Positions 7,475 to 16,490 of a DNA stretch of 64,000 bases are shown one piece after another. Position 1 is the first letter of the stretch. Each line of letters begins with the position of its first letter. Both the position numbers and the translations under genes were made by a program. The notes under the pieces were generated by a model. That model searched no databases and was not told where the DNA came from. It saw only the letters and a list, made by a program, of their open reading frames with translations. Source of the DNA: JACDBZ01 sp036262075 (GTDB lineage: Bacteria > Chloroflexota > Limnocylindria > QHBO01); the NCBI GenBank assembly GCA_036262075.1, contig DATAJO010000030.1, positions 62,001 through 126,000 on the forward strand, written 5' to 3'.

Positions 7475-8079
7475 GATTCGTGCAGCCTAGCCGTCCGGCC
7501 GGGTCCGCGCAATCGGCGCGTGGCCTCGGGCAGCGGGATCGGCTCCGGCGGCGTCCCCTCCGGCTCGGCCAGCCGGAGGCCGAACCAGGCGACGTCGCGC
7601 CAGGCACCGTGCTTGAAGCCGACCCGCTCGTAGACCCCGATGCGCCGCATGCCGATCGCCTCGTGGAGCGCCACGCTCGCCGGGTTCGGCAGCGTGATCC
7701 CGGCATAGACGTTGACGAAGCCCTGGCGCCGGAGGATCTCGAGCAGACGGTCGTAGAGGGCGCGGCCGATGCCCTGGCCGGTCGCATCGGCGGCGACGTA
7801 GACCGAGATGTTCACCGACCACCGATAGCCCGCGCGCTGGTGATGCGGGCCGGCGTACGCGTAGCCGACCACCCGGCCGCCGCGCTCCGCGACCAGCCAC
7901 GGCGTGCGCTCGAGCGTCGCGCCGATGCGCTCCGCCATCGCCTCGGCGGTCGGCGCGACCTCCTCGAACGAGGCGAGGCCGTCGACGACGCTCGGGCGGT
8001 AGATGGCGGCCACTGCCGCCGCATCGCGCGCGGGGTCGGCAAGGCGGATCGTGACCGGTTCGGGATGCATGCCGGCCAT
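7471..8079 (-). CDS. GNAT N-acetyltransferase, phosphinothricin-acetyltransferase (PAT) subfamily
   Basis: 202 residues. The start RLADPARDAAAVAAIYRP, the VVGYAYAGPHHQRAGYRWSV strand region, the acetyl-CoA loop ATGQGIGRALYDRLL and the FVNVYAGITLPNPASVALHE segment are typical of PAT/Bar and MddA-type acetyltransferases, which N-acetylate phosphinothricin, methionine sulfoximine or related amino acids. The physiological substrate cannot be told from sequence. ATG at 8079 (a second in-frame ATG follows 9 bases later). The stop overlaps the downstream Cys leader start. Confidence 0.85.
   Translation of the reverse strand: MAGMHPEPVTIRLADPARDAAAVAAIYRPSVVDGLASFEEVAPTAEAMAERIGATLERTPWLVAERGGRVVGYAYAGPHHQRAGYRWSVNISVYVAADATGQGIGRALYDRLLEILRRQGFVNVYAGITLPNPASVALHEAIGMRRIGVYERVGFKHGAWRDVAWFGLRLAEPEGTPPEPIPLPEATRRLRGPGRTARLHES
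7484..7489 (-). promoter_or_regulatory. Putative -10 box (TAGGCT) for the leader peptide transcript
   Basis: Minus-strand TAGGCT, 9 bases before the leader GTG at 7474, lying inside the 3' end of the acetyltransferase gene. Similar boxes at 9 bases precede the starts at 6513, 19833 and 29511. Confidence 0.3.
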
Positions 8080-8241
8080 GATGCGTGAGCCGATGCGCTG
8101 CGTCCGCGCCGCGCCGGGATCCGCGTCGGGTCAGGTGTCGTGCACTGTGCACCGGAGGCGACCACGATGGGGCGGCGCCGCAGGCGCCGGAGGACCGCCC
8201 ACCGGCACCAGGCAGCCGAACGTGGCAGAGTCACGCAGCAG

Positions 8242-8910
8242 ATGCGTCGTGCCCTCATCCTCAGCATTCCCCTCCTGCTCGCCGTGCCCGTCGCCTATGG
8301 CGTGGGCGCAGCCGCGTGGCTCGGCCACCCGCTCGAGCTCGGTTCGGCCGTGGCGGGCGCCGTCGGCTGGCTCATCGCGCTCGTCCTGCGCACGCCGGTC
8401 GGCCTCGTCGGGTTCCGGATCACCGGCTCGACGGAGCGGGCGCAGCGCTGGGTGGTCGCGTCGTCGGGCCCGCTCGAGGAGTCGCTGCGGCTGGCGGTGC
8501 TGCTGCTGGTCGGCCGCGACCTGGGGACGGCGCTGTGGGTCGGCATCGGCTGGGCGACGATCGAGGTGCTGTACGCCATCGGCAACGGCTTCGCCGTCGA
8601 GCAGCTGTCGCGGCGCACCGATCCGGAGGCCGAGGCGGCCCGCGCGATGCTGCCGCCGGCCGCCCTCGCGGCCAGCGGCCCGTGGTGGGGCGTGGCCGAG
8701 CGGGCCTGGGCATCGGCGCTCCATATCGGCTTCACGCTCATCCTCGCCGCGGTGCCGTTCCTCGTGATCGTCACCGCCGGCGTCCACAGCGCGGCCAACG
8801 TCGCGTTCCTGTGGCTCGTGCGGCATCGCGGCATGGCGCTCACGACGGCTGCCGGCATCGCGACCGGCGCCGCGGTCCTGCTGTTCGGCCTCTGGCTCCA
8901 CGCCCGCTGA
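8242..8910 (+). CDS. Polytopic membrane protein, candidate YhfC/PrsW-type intramembrane protease
   Basis: About 222 residues with five to six hydrophobic helices. Conserved-looking polar residues sit inside or beside helices in the order seen in YhfC-like glutamic intramembrane proteases: PLEESLR (79-83), GIGWATIE (Glu108), an ER pair before a helical His (AERAWASALH, His161) and a late HSAAN (His182). This pattern is the only basis for the call. I chose ATG 8242 because residues before it (Arg-rich, from 8140) look like non-coding sequence; starts at 8140 or 8167 remain possible. No partner gene is evident. Confidence 0.5.
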   Translation: MRRALILSIPLLLAVPVAYGVGAAAWLGHPLELGSAVAGAVGWLIALVLRTPVGLVGFRITGSTERAQRWVVASSGPLEESLRLAVLLLVGRDLGTALWVGIGWATIEVLYAIGNGFAVEQLSRRTDPEAEAARAMLPPAALAASGPWWGVAERAWASALHIGFTLILAAVPFLVIVTAGVHSAANVAFLWLVRHRGMALTTAAGIATGAAVLLFGLWLHAR

Positions 8911-8941
8911 GCGCACCCGCGCGGGCACGCGGAGCACACGG

Positions 8942-9817
8942 TTAGTGGAGGCGGCCGCCTCCGCCCTCACCGGACTCGTCGTCGTCGTCCGAGCCCTCGC
9001 GCAGGAAGCGCTCGATATCGGCGATCAGCTCGTCACCGGCGGGCAGCCGCGCCTCGTCGGCGAGCAGCTCGAGCCGCTCGACGTGGGCGCGCGTCTCGTC
9101 GTCGTTGGCCGCCGCGGCGTCGAGCATCGAGCGGCGCTCGAGGGCCCGCGCCGCGAGCTGACCGACCGGCAGCTCGATGCCGAGGTACTGGCCCAGCGCG
9201 CCGAGCAGCGCGATCGAGGCGCTGGGATACGTCGCGTTCACGTAGTGCGGCACCTGGGCGAACAGGCCGATCGACGGGATCCCGGCGCCCGCCATCGACA
9301 GCTCGAGCACCGACAGCGCCGCCGATGGCACCCGCAGCAGCCCGTCCGGCCCCTGCCGAATGCCGGGCGGGAGCAGCCCGGGAGCCGATGCGGTGGCGAG
9401 GACCGGCACCGGCCGGGTATGCGGCACCGCGGCCGGGATCGCGCCGAGGCTGACCCAGCCGACGGCGTTGAAGCGGCGGGCGAGGCCCACGACCGCATCG
9501 GCCAGCTCGCGCCATCGGTAGTCGGGCTCCGGGCCGGACATCACGAGCAGCTCGCGGTCCTCGACCTTCGTGCTGACGACGCGCAGCTCGGGCCAGGCGA
9601 GCTTCATCGGCCGGCCGTCGAGGATGTCGAGCGTCGGCCGTCGGGCGCGGTAGTCGAAGATCGCATCGGAGTCGAACGTGGCGACGGTCTCACCGCCCTC
9701 CGCCAGCTGGTTCGCGGCGGCCGTGCCGGCGGCACCCGCGTCGACCCAGCCCTCGAAGGCGGCGACGAAGGTCGGGGCGCGGAAGTCGGGCTCGGATTCG
9801 ATGCGATACAGCGCCAT
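8942..9817 (-). CDS. PAC2 family protein (proteasome assembly chaperone-like)
   Basis: 291 residues. FVAAFEGWVDAGAAGTAAANQLAE at the N-terminus and GAIPAAVPHTRPVPV, then GIPSIGLFAQVPHYVNATYPSAS, are the conserved blocks of the bacterial/archaeal PAC2 family. Its cellular role is not established in bacteria. The C-terminal tail is acidic (SDDDDESGEG). The ATG at 9817 is preceded by a TAGACT box 7 bases upstream, so the mRNA is probably leaderless. It is divergent from the Lys-rich gene at 9884. Confidence 0.85.
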   Translation of the reverse strand: MALYRIESEPDFRAPTFVAAFEGWVDAGAAGTAAANQLAEGGETVATFDSDAIFDYRARRPTLDILDGRPMKLAWPELRVVSTKVEDRELLVMSGPEPDYRWRELADAVVGLARRFNAVGWVSLGAIPAAVPHTRPVPVLATASAPGLLPPGIRQGPDGLLRVPSAALSVLELSMAGAGIPSIGLFAQVPHYVNATYPSASIALLGALGQYLGIELPVGQLAARALERRSMLDAAAANDDETRAHVERLELLADEARLPAGDELIADIERFLREGSDDDDESGEGGGGRLH

Positions 9818-9824
9818 CCCGATC

Positions 9825-9830
9825 AGTCTA
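9825..9830 (-). promoter_or_regulatory. Putative -10 box (TAGACT), leaderless promoter of PAC2 gene
   Basis: Minus-strand TAGACT ends 7 bases before the ATG at 9817. Confidence 0.4.
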
Positions 9831-9870
9831 CGACCGAGGCCGGAATGGGTCCCGCGGCCGATCGATCGGC

Positions 9871-9876
9871 TAAGGT
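9871..9876 (+). promoter_or_regulatory. Putative -10 box (TAAGGT), leaderless promoter
   Basis: TAAGGT ends 7 bases before the ATG at 9884, facing away from the box at 9825-9830; together they form a divergent promoter about 65 bases long. Confidence 0.4.
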
Positions 9877-9883
9877 GGGCGCC

Positions 9884-10600
9884 ATGCCGAAGGCGAAGCA
9901 GCCGAAGGCCAGGCAGCCCAAGGCGAAGCAGCCGAAGGCTGGCGGCGCGCCGACCGATCCCGATAAGCTCGTGCGCCAGGCGGCGGGCACGTACCGGACC
10001 GCCGACGATCGGTTCGAGGTGCGGGACAGCGGCAACGGCTGGTTCCTGGTCGACACGGCGCAGACGAACGACTTCGGCCAGGAGCTCATCCTCGGGCCAT
10101 TCCCGACGCTCGCGTCCGTCGGCGCCGCGATCCCATCGGCCCGTGCCTCGAAGGTCACCCCCACCACCCGGCCATCCGCCCGGACCGGCGGATCGAAGAC
10201 GACCACGGAGCCGAAGGCGAAGCCCAAGCCCAAGCCCAAGCCGAAGAGCTGGATCGACGAGCTCCCCAAGCGGGAGGCCGATGCGGTGCGCGCCCGGATC
10301 GCGGCGCTCGAGAAGGCCGGCGTCGAGCGCGCCGGGTCGGTCGTGCGCCGCGACCGCGAGGGCATCGCGCCCGAGGTGGCGACCCGGTTCATCACCGCGC
10401 GGCTCGAGGCGATCGCCGACGAGCTGCCCGAGCGCGGGCGCGAGGGCGCGCGCGAGCTCCTGCGCCGCGCCGCGGAGGTCCTGACGGCCGAGGGCGGCAC
10501 GCGGACGAAGGGGCTGCCCGGCTGGATCCTCGTCGAGCTCGGGCCGGACGATGACGAGCCGCCGAACCGGCGGATCATCATCCGCGAGCTGTCGGACTAG
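9884..10600 (+). CDS. Lys/Pro-rich hypothetical protein
   Basis: 238 residues, not recognised. The first 22 residues repeat the unit KQPKA four times with variation, making a strongly basic head. A compact domain follows (about 30-85, YRTADDRFEVRDSGNGWFLV... ELILGPFPTLASVGAAI), then a KPKPKPKP linker near 110-120 and a helical C-terminal half (RARIAALEKAGVERAGSVV...). The basic tails suggest contact with nucleic acid or the cell surface, but nothing specific is shown. The ATG at 9884 is set by the upstream -10 box; the frame is open further 5' only as a shadow of the PAC2 gene. Confidence 0.6.
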   Translation: MPKAKQPKARQPKAKQPKAGGAPTDPDKLVRQAAGTYRTADDRFEVRDSGNGWFLVDTAQTNDFGQELILGPFPTLASVGAAIPSARASKVTPTTRPSARTGGSKTTTEPKAKPKPKPKPKSWIDELPKREADAVRARIAALEKAGVERAGSVVRRDREGIAPEVATRFITARLEAIADELPERGREGARELLRRAAEVLTAEGGTRTKGLPGWILVELGPDDDEPPNRRIIIRELSD

Positions 10601-10622
10601 CCGATCCGGGCCGGTCGCCGGG

Positions 10623-11249
10623 ATGGAGACGCCACCACCACGCACGCGGCGCGCCACCCGGGACGACCTGCCGGCGCTCGCCGCGGTCCTCGCCCGCGCG
10701 TTCGCCAACGACCCGTACTTCAGCTGGCTGGCCGGGACCGACACGGAGCGCAACCAGCGCATGCGCGACGCGTGGCTCGGGATCCTGCGCTTCGCATCGG
10801 CCGGGCTGCGCGAGACCTGGACCGACGAGAACCGAACCGGGGCGGCGATCTGGATCCCGCCCGGCCGGCAACCGTCGTCGTGGCTCGACTCGCTGCGCCT
10901 GCTGCCGACGTTCGCCCGGCTCACCGGTTGGGGGCGGCTGCGGGAGGCCTCCGCCGCGGTCGAGTTCCTCGAGGAGCGGCGCCGCCAGCACGCGCCGGAG
11001 CCGCACTACTACCTCTCGGCGCTCGGCGTGGAGCCCGAGCGGCAGGGCGAGGGCATCGGCACGGCGCTGCTCGAGCCGGTCCTGCGGGCGGCCGACGAGA
11101 CCGTCGCGGCGGCCTACCTCGAGACCGCCACGGCCCGCAATGTCCTGCTCTACGAGCGGGCCGGGTTCGCCGTGGTCGAGGAACTCGTCCTGCCGCGGAC
11201 CGATATCCACGGCTGGCTCATGCTTCGTCGACCCGGCGCACGGCCATGA
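10623..11249 (+). CDS. GNAT family N-acetyltransferase
   Basis: 208 residues. TRRATRDDLPALAAVLARAF at the N-terminus, YYLSALGVEPERQGEGIGTALL as the acetyl-CoA loop (Q/RxxGxG/A), and YLETATARNVLLYERAGFAVVEE at the C-terminus form a complete GNAT fold. The substrate is unknown. The start at 10623 follows the previous stop by 22 bases, so the two may be co-transcribed. Its last 32 bases overlap the convergent zinc-ribbon membrane gene. Confidence 0.82.
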   Translation: METPPPRTRRATRDDLPALAAVLARAFANDPYFSWLAGTDTERNQRMRDAWLGILRFASAGLRETWTDENRTGAAIWIPPGRQPSSWLDSLRLLPTFARLTGWGRLREASAAVEFLEERRRQHAPEPHYYLSALGVEPERQGEGIGTALLEPVLRAADETVAAAYLETATARNVLLYERAGFAVVEELVLPRTDIHGWLMLRRPGARP

Positions 11250-11793
11250 GCACGAGCCCGGCCGCGGCGGCGAGGCCGGCGCCGCCGAAGACGATGAGGC
11301 TCCCCCACCGCACGGCCGTCGACGGCAGGAGGCTGGGCGCGAACGTCTCGAAGGCCATGACCGAGCCGATGGCGCCCACCACCGAGAGGACGAGCCCGGC
11401 GACGAAGGCCCACGGCTCGCGGTCGCGCATGCCATCGGCCGCCTCCGCCGCGACGAAGCCGCCGGCGACGAGCCCGGCCGCCAACCCGCCGGTCACGAGC
11501 AGCCAGCCGATATCGGTCACGCCACCGAAGCCGAGGAGCAGCGGGATTGCGAAGGCGCCGAGGCCGCCGCGCTGCCACGCCCGCGCGTAGCCGCGGTACA
11601 CGACGACCGGCAGCGCGACGACGATGTCCGGGATGGCCTCGGGCCGCTCGGCGCGTGCCCGGATCGCGGCCCGGTGCCGCTCGACCTCGGTGTCGGCCAC
11701 GTCCCGCGGCGATCGGCACTTCCAGCACACCGGCTCGGCCGGATGGTTCGACTTCCAGCAGACCCTGCAGGTCCAGCGCTCGGACGCGGTCAT
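11218..11793 (-). CDS. Membrane protein with N-terminal zinc ribbon
   Basis: 191 residues. Residues 8-27 hold two CxxC knuckles (CRVC and CWKC), a zinc ribbon of the kind found at the head of many high-GC membrane proteins. Four hydrophobic helices follow between about 80 and 185 (GAFAIPLLLGFGG, GWLLVTGGLAAGLVAGG, PWAFVAGLVLSVVGAI, SLIVFGGAGLAAAAGLVLM). Function unknown. ATG at 11793. Confidence 0.6.
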   Translation of the reverse strand: MTASERWTCRVCWKSNHPAEPVCWKCRSPRDVADTEVERHRAAIRARAERPEAIPDIVVALPVVVYRGYARAWQRGGLGAFAIPLLLGFGGVTDIGWLLVTGGLAAGLVAGGFVAAEAADGMRDREPWAFVAGLVLSVVGAIGSVMAFETFAPSLLPSTAVRWGSLIVFGGAGLAAAAGLVLMAVRRVDEA

Positions 11794-11988
11794 GCCCTCT
11801 CTCCGTGGTCGTCGCCGGCATCGGCGGCTGGCGCTCGGATTATCGGCGGCCCGTCCACGCGCGCAACAACCGGGTGCGCGCGCTCTAGGCTCACACCGGC
11901 GGGTCATGGGACCGGCAGGACCTTCGTCCGGCGGGAGAGCGAGCAAGCCGGTGCTACGGTCCGGCTGGATTCATCTTCCGAACAACCC

Positions 11989-13131
11989 ATGAAACGCCCA
12001 TTCGTGCTCTTCGTGGCGAGCCTCGCCGTGCTGTCGATGACGGTCACGCCGGTCGCCGCTGCGAGCTGCAACGGCAAGTCGCACCAGCCCTCCCTGACCG
12101 ATGGGCGCGCCTCGACCGGCACCGCCACGCTCGGCACCCCGATCACGTTCGCCGTCCGCTACGCCGATACGGCCGGCTGCATCCCATCGGTCGTGTCGGT
12201 CACGATCGAGAGCGTCGGCACGTTCACCATGTCCACCGCCGATACCGACCTCGTGGCCGGCGTGACGTACACGTACGTCGCCACCCTGCCGGTGGGCACG
12301 TACGACTACTCGTTCAGCGCGACGAGCGGCCAGGGCGGCGGCGTGAAGACCGTCGACTTCACGGCCGTGGCGCCCAGCCGCGTCGTCGTTACCAGCCCGC
12401 CGCCACCGACGCCGAAGCCCACGCCGGTGCCGACGCCCGTCCCCACCCCGCGCCCGACGCCCGTGCCGCCGCCCGCGGCTACCCCGCCGCCCGCCGCGCC
12501 GCCGAGCTCGGCGCCGGCCAACCCGGGCCCGCAGGCGCCGCCCGCCAATCCCGGCGGCGGGTCGGGTGGTGGCGGCAGCCCGGCGCCGTCGGCCGGCCCG
12601 ACCGACCCGGCCGAGACCGCCGAGCCGAGCCCCACGCCGTCGGATGAGCCCAGCGTGGAGCCGTCGGGCGATGCCGGCGGCGTCGGCGCCGTGCCGCCGG
12701 AGCAGGGCGGATCGAAGCCGTCGACCGATCGGCCAGCAACGGGCGGCGTGCCCGGACCATCGGGCGGCATGCTCGACGCCGATGGCGGACCGCCCATCGG
12801 CCTCGGCGTGGCGCTGGTGGCCGCCGTCGGTGGCGTCGGCCTGTGGGTCGTCGCCGGGCGGCGTCGCCGCCACGATCAGCAGGAGGGGCAGCCAGCGGCC
12901 ACGGGAGCGGTCGGTGACTTCATGGCCACCGCCGGCGACGAGCCGCCTGTCGTGACCCCGCTGCCGTCGATGCGCGAGCTCATTCCGCCGGTCAACGTCC
13001 TCGACCTCAACGACGACGGCGGCGGCCCGGTCGAGCCGCTCCCCGACGAGGAGGGCATGCCCCGCTGGCTGCGCCCGAGCCTCCGACAGGCACGCCAGGG
13101 GCCGACCGCGTTCCGCCGGTGGGACGACTGA
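11989..13131 (+). CDS. Surface protein: signal peptide, beta domain, Pro-rich stalk, C-terminal membrane anchor
   Basis: 380 residues. A cleavable signal (residues 1-24, ending PVAAAS) leads to a small beta-sandwich-like domain (about 25-125) with two Cys that could form a disulfide. A long Pro/Thr/Ser/Gly stalk (about 130-260, repeats such as PTPVPTPVPTPRPTPVP) follows, then one membrane helix (IGLGVALVAAVGGVGLWVV), an Arg stop-transfer cluster and an unusual 85-residue cytoplasmic tail (LPSMRELIPPVNVLDLND). The order suggests a protein projecting from the cell surface with an intracellular contact. No family was recognised. It lies 92 bases before the LCP gene. Confidence 0.65.
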   Translation: MKRPFVLFVASLAVLSMTVTPVAAASCNGKSHQPSLTDGRASTGTATLGTPITFAVRYADTAGCIPSVVSVTIESVGTFTMSTADTDLVAGVTYTYVATLPVGTYDYSFSATSGQGGGVKTVDFTAVAPSRVVVTSPPPPTPKPTPVPTPVPTPRPTPVPPPAATPPPAAPPSSAPANPGPQAPPANPGGGSGGGGSPAPSAGPTDPAETAEPSPTPSDEPSVEPSGDAGGVGAVPPEQGGSKPSTDRPATGGVPGPSGGMLDADGGPPIGLGVALVAAVGGVGLWVVAGRRRRHDQQEGQPAATGAVGDFMATAGDEPPVVTPLPSMRELIPPVNVLDLNDDGGGPVEPLPDEEGMPRWLRPSLRQARQGPTAFRRWDD

Positions 13132-13211
13132 GCGTCGCCCGCATCGGCGTCGCGTAACAGCGGCGCACGGGGCGAACGTCCGTTCGGGCGACATGCGAGC
13201 CCCACAGCCCC

Positions 13212-13217
13212 TACCAT
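13212..13217 (+). promoter_or_regulatory. Putative -10 box (TACCAT), leaderless promoter of LCP gene
   Basis: TACCAT ends 6 bases before the ATG at 13224. Confidence 0.4.
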
Positions 13218-13223
13218 CGCGAA

Positions 13224-14792
13224 ATGCCGGTGCATGACGCGCCGGGGGACCTCCCGCTGAGCGGCGTGGTCCATCACCCGAGCGATACGACATTCCCGCG
13301 CCCCGCAGGCAACCAGCGGTCCTGGTCGCCGTACCGATCGCCCGTGCTCGGCGCGCTCCTTTCGTTCGTGGTCCCCGGCCTCGGCCAGCTCGTCGCCGGC
13401 CGCTGGCGGCGCGGCCTGGCGATCGCCGCGCCGGTGCTCGCCGTCGTCGCGTTCGTGGCCGGCATCGCCCTCGTGGACCGCAACGTCATCGTGCGGGCCG
13501 TGCTGTTCCGTCCGGAGGGCTCCACGATCCTGCCGGTGCTGCTCGGGCTCATCGGCCTGAGCCTCGCGCTCCTCGTCTACCGCCTGTGGGCCATCGTCGA
13601 CGCCTACCTCGGCAACCGGCGCCTCGCGCCGGCCGGACCCGCACCGGCGGGCGAGCGCGCGGGGATCGCCGCCGCCGGCAGCGCCGTCGCGCTCGTCGCC
13701 ATCCTGGCGGTGACGATCGGGATGCACGGCTGGGTGGCGTGGGTCGGCTGGAACGGCCACGAGGCGATCACGTCGATCTTCGACCCGGCCGGGCCGAACG
13801 GCGGCAACGTCGGCGCCCTGCCGTCGATCGAGCCGACCGCGACGCCCGAGCCGAGCCCGACGCCCTCCGACGGACCGACGGCGTCACCCACGGCGGTGCC
13901 GACACCGACTCTGACCCCCGAGCCGACCCCGCAGCCGGTCTGGGCGGCCGACGGCCGGCTCAACGTGCTCCTCATCGGCTCCGATGCCGGGCCCGGACGC
14001 TGGAGCATGCGCGCCGATGCGCTCATCCTCGTCTCGGTCGACATCGAGTCCGGACGCGTGGCCGCCTTCTCGCTGCCGCGCTACACGAAGAACGTGCCGC
14101 TGCCGGAGCCGGCCGCATCGGCCTTCGCCTGTCGGTGCCTGTCCGAGGACTACATCAACGCCCTCTACGTCTACGCCAACCAGCACCCGGACCTGTTCCC
14201 GGGCGAGAACGAGATCGATCGCGGCCTCACCGCGCTGACCGGCGCGTTCGAGGCGCTGTTCGACACCACGATCGACGGCATGGCAGTTGCAGACCTCAAT
14301 GGCTTCGTGCAGCTCATCGACGCGATGGGCGGCATCACCATCGACGTGCCGTACGAGATCTATGACGCCCAGTACCCGCCGCCGGATGGCTCGCCCCTCG
14401 TGGAGCTGTACTTCGCGCCCGGCGTCCAGCAGATGGACGGCTGGCACGCGCTCGCCTTCGCCCGCACGCGCCACCAGGACGGCGACGTGGCGCGCATGCA
14501 GCGCCAGCAGATCGTGATCCAGGCGCTCGGACGCGAGCTGCGCTGCGATCTCCTCGGCAACCTGCCGGCCGTCCTCGACGTCGCCGCCGATGCGCTGTGG
14601 ACGAACCTGCCGCTCGAGTCGGTGCCCGACATGCTGAGCATCGACCCCGGGCCGGTCGAGAGCCACGTCCTGTTCGACACCCACAACGTCCAGCTCACCG
14701 AGGCCGATATCGCGCGCCTCCGGGCCGATTTGGCCGGCGCATTCGACGGTCCGCCGCCGACCGACGGGCCCGGCGGCGGTGGCGGGTGCTGA
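13224..14792 (+). CDS. LytR-CpsA-Psr (LCP) family protein with multi-helix N-terminus
   Basis: 522 residues. Residues 40-180 hold four hydrophobic helices, a Pro/Thr linker runs to about 240, and the LCP domain spans about 245-490: LNVLLIGSDAG, RADALILVSVDIESGRVAAFSLPR, LNGFVQLIDAMGGITIDVP and ALAFARTRHQDGDVARMQRQQ. The conserved Arg/Asp residues that bind the pyrophosphate of lipid-linked glycopolymers are present. LCP enzymes transfer such polymers to the cell wall or proteins outside the membrane. Canonical LCPs have one N-terminal helix, so the four here are notable. It is likely transcribed with the flippase-like gene that follows by 4 bases. Confidence 0.9.
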   Translation: MPVHDAPGDLPLSGVVHHPSDTTFPRPAGNQRSWSPYRSPVLGALLSFVVPGLGQLVAGRWRRGLAIAAPVLAVVAFVAGIALVDRNVIVRAVLFRPEGSTILPVLLGLIGLSLALLVYRLWAIVDAYLGNRRLAPAGPAPAGERAGIAAAGSAVALVAILAVTIGMHGWVAWVGWNGHEAITSIFDPAGPNGGNVGALPSIEPTATPEPSPTPSDGPTASPTAVPTPTLTPEPTPQPVWAADGRLNVLLIGSDAGPGRWSMRADALILVSVDIESGRVAAFSLPRYTKNVPLPEPAASAFACRCLSEDYINALYVYANQHPDLFPGENEIDRGLTALTGAFEALFDTTIDGMAVADLNGFVQLIDAMGGITIDVPYEIYDAQYPPPDGSPLVELYFAPGVQQMDGWHALAFARTRHQDGDVARMQRQQIVIQALGRELRCDLLGNLPAVLDVAADALWTNLPLESVPDMLSIDPGPVESHVLFDTHNVQLTEADIARLRADLAGAFDGPPPTDGPGGGGGC

Positions 14793-14796
14793 TGCG

Positions 14797-15840
14797 ATGA
14801 CCGGGCCGGCCGGCCGCGCCCGCCGTCTCGGCCTCGGCATCCTCGGGCTCGCCATCAGCGCGATCTCGGTCATCGTCCTCGTCGCCGTCATCGACGTGCG
14901 GCACACCGCCGAGACGCTCGCCCGCACCGACCTGCGCTGGGTGGCGCTCACGCTGCTCATGGTCCCCGCCCAGATCGTGCTGCGGGGCGTGCGCTGGGCG
15001 CTCCTCCTCCCCGACCGCCCCGACGGGCGGCACCCGACGCCGTGGCGAATCGTGCCGCCGATGCTGACCGGCTATTTCGCCAACCTCATCCTGCCGGCGC
15101 GGCTGGGCGAGCCGATCCGCGGCTTCCTCGTCGCGCGACGCGAGCACCTTCCCCTGTCGCGCGTCCTCGGCTCCATCCTCCTCGAGCGGGTCATGGACCT
15201 CGCCACGCTGGCGGCCGTCGCGGTCGCGGCCGCGCTCGTCGTGGGCGCGCCGCTGTGGATGACGCAGGGCACGCTCGTCGTGGCGGGCGTCGGCATCGTG
15301 CTCGGCCTGCTGCTCGCCGCGTCGGGCATCGCCCGCCTGGCGCGCGGCCTCGGCCGGCTGCTCGGAACGCGGATCGCGCGGGTGCGGCGCGCCATCGACC
15401 TGGCCGTCTCGTTCGGCGAGGGGGCGGGCGGTGACGGACGGCTCGCCCTCGTCGTGGCCGTGCTGGTCAGCACGGTGACGTGGGGCTTCGTGGCCGCCAC
15501 GTACTGGATCCTCGCCCGCTCGATCGGCATCGAGATCTCGTGGAGCGGCGCCATGCTCGTCGCCGCGGTGACGACCCTCGGCACGGCCATCCCCTCGGCG
15601 CCGGCGTACATCGGGACGTTCGAGGTCGCCGCGGTCGTGGCCGCCGGCGCGCTCGGCATCGGCAGCGAGCAGGCCTTGGCGCTCGGGCTCCTGGCCCACG
15701 CCATCACGACCGTGCCGTTCGCGATCGCCGGAGGCGCATCGGTCCTGTGGCTGAGCGTCTCGCTCGACGAGGTCGCCGACGAGGCCATCGCCGCAGCCGG
15801 ACTGCCGCTGGCCCCGCAAGAGGCGAAGCCGACCGCCTGA
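14797..15840 (+). CDS. Flippase-like domain membrane protein (LPG synthase TM region, UPF0104/YbhN type)
   Basis: 347 residues, about eight membrane helices. LRGVRWALLL, GYFANLILPARLGEPIRGFL, LLERVMDLATL and TLGTAIPSAPAYIGTFEVAAV are the signature blocks of the lysylphosphatidylglycerol-synthase-TM/UPF0104 family, which move lipids or lipid-linked intermediates across the membrane. The ATG at 14797 follows the LCP stop; an in-frame GTG at 14779 would overlap it. Adjacency to an LCP transferase suggests both serve envelope glycopolymer export. An acetyltransferase gene follows by 2 bases. Confidence 0.85.
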   Translation: MTGPAGRARRLGLGILGLAISAISVIVLVAVIDVRHTAETLARTDLRWVALTLLMVPAQIVLRGVRWALLLPDRPDGRHPTPWRIVPPMLTGYFANLILPARLGEPIRGFLVARREHLPLSRVLGSILLERVMDLATLAAVAVAAALVVGAPLWMTQGTLVVAGVGIVLGLLLAASGIARLARGLGRLLGTRIARVRRAIDLAVSFGEGAGGDGRLALVVAVLVSTVTWGFVAATYWILARSIGIEISWSGAMLVAAVTTLGTAIPSAPAYIGTFEVAAVVAAGALGIGSEQALALGLLAHAITTVPFAIAGGASVLWLSVSLDEVADEAIAAAGLPLAPQEAKPTA

Positions 15841-15842
15841 CG

Positions 15843-16490
15843 ATGCTCGATCGCTCGCACCCGCTGGGCCGCCTGCTGGCCGATGCGGCCGACGGCCGCT
15901 TCCCGCCACCCGATCTCGGCGTCGAGGTCGCCGGCCCGCCGGTGGGGCGCAGCGACGCCGTCGTCGCCTTCAGCGCCCACAACGTCGTCGCCGCCCCGGT
16001 CGACCCCGCCGAGGTCCTCGCGCTGCTCGATCCGAACGATCCCGGCGCCGCGATGGGCGCGCCATTCCTGTCCTGGCTCGCCGATCGCCTGCGGACCCGG
16101 GTTGGCTCACTCGACGTCGTCATGGTCGCCGATGCTCTGGCGGCGTCCGATCTGCCGCTGAGCCCGCTCGACGACGCGAAAGCCCACGCCCGCGTCGAGC
16201 GGGCGCTCCGCTACCGCGACGACGTCCGAGTCTTCGGCGATCGCGAGCGCCAGGGTGTCGTCATCCTCGGCCGCGGGCTCGCCGGGCGGCTCGAGGTGGC
16301 GATCGAGGTCGACGCCGACGCCCGCGGCACGGGCCTCGGAACGGCATTGGCCCGTGCGGCGCGGTCGCTGGCCGGCGACGAGCCGCTGTTCGCCCAGGTC
16401 GCGCCGGGCAACGTCGCCTCGGTCCGCGCGTTCCTCGCCGCCGGCTACCGGCCGATCTGCGCGGAGGTGCTCTTCCTCCGCGGCGGCTAG
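15843..16490 (+). CDS. GNAT-like acetyltransferase
   Basis: 215 residues. The C-terminal half carries the GNAT signature (LEVAIEVDADARGTGLGTALARAARSL and APGNVASVRAFLAAGYRPICAEVLF); the N-terminal half is divergent. It starts 2 bases after the flippase-like gene stop, so it is the third gene of the LCP unit, and might modify an envelope precursor, though this rests on position only. It overlaps the convergent GTPase gene by 4 bases. Confidence 0.75.
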   Translation: MLDRSHPLGRLLADAADGRFPPPDLGVEVAGPPVGRSDAVVAFSAHNVVAAPVDPAEVLALLDPNDPGAAMGAPFLSWLADRLRTRVGSLDVVMVADALAASDLPLSPLDDAKAHARVERALRYRDDVRVFGDRERQGVVILGRGLAGRLEVAIEVDADARGTGLGTALARAARSLAGDEPLFAQVAPGNVASVRAFLAAGYRPICAEVLFLRGG

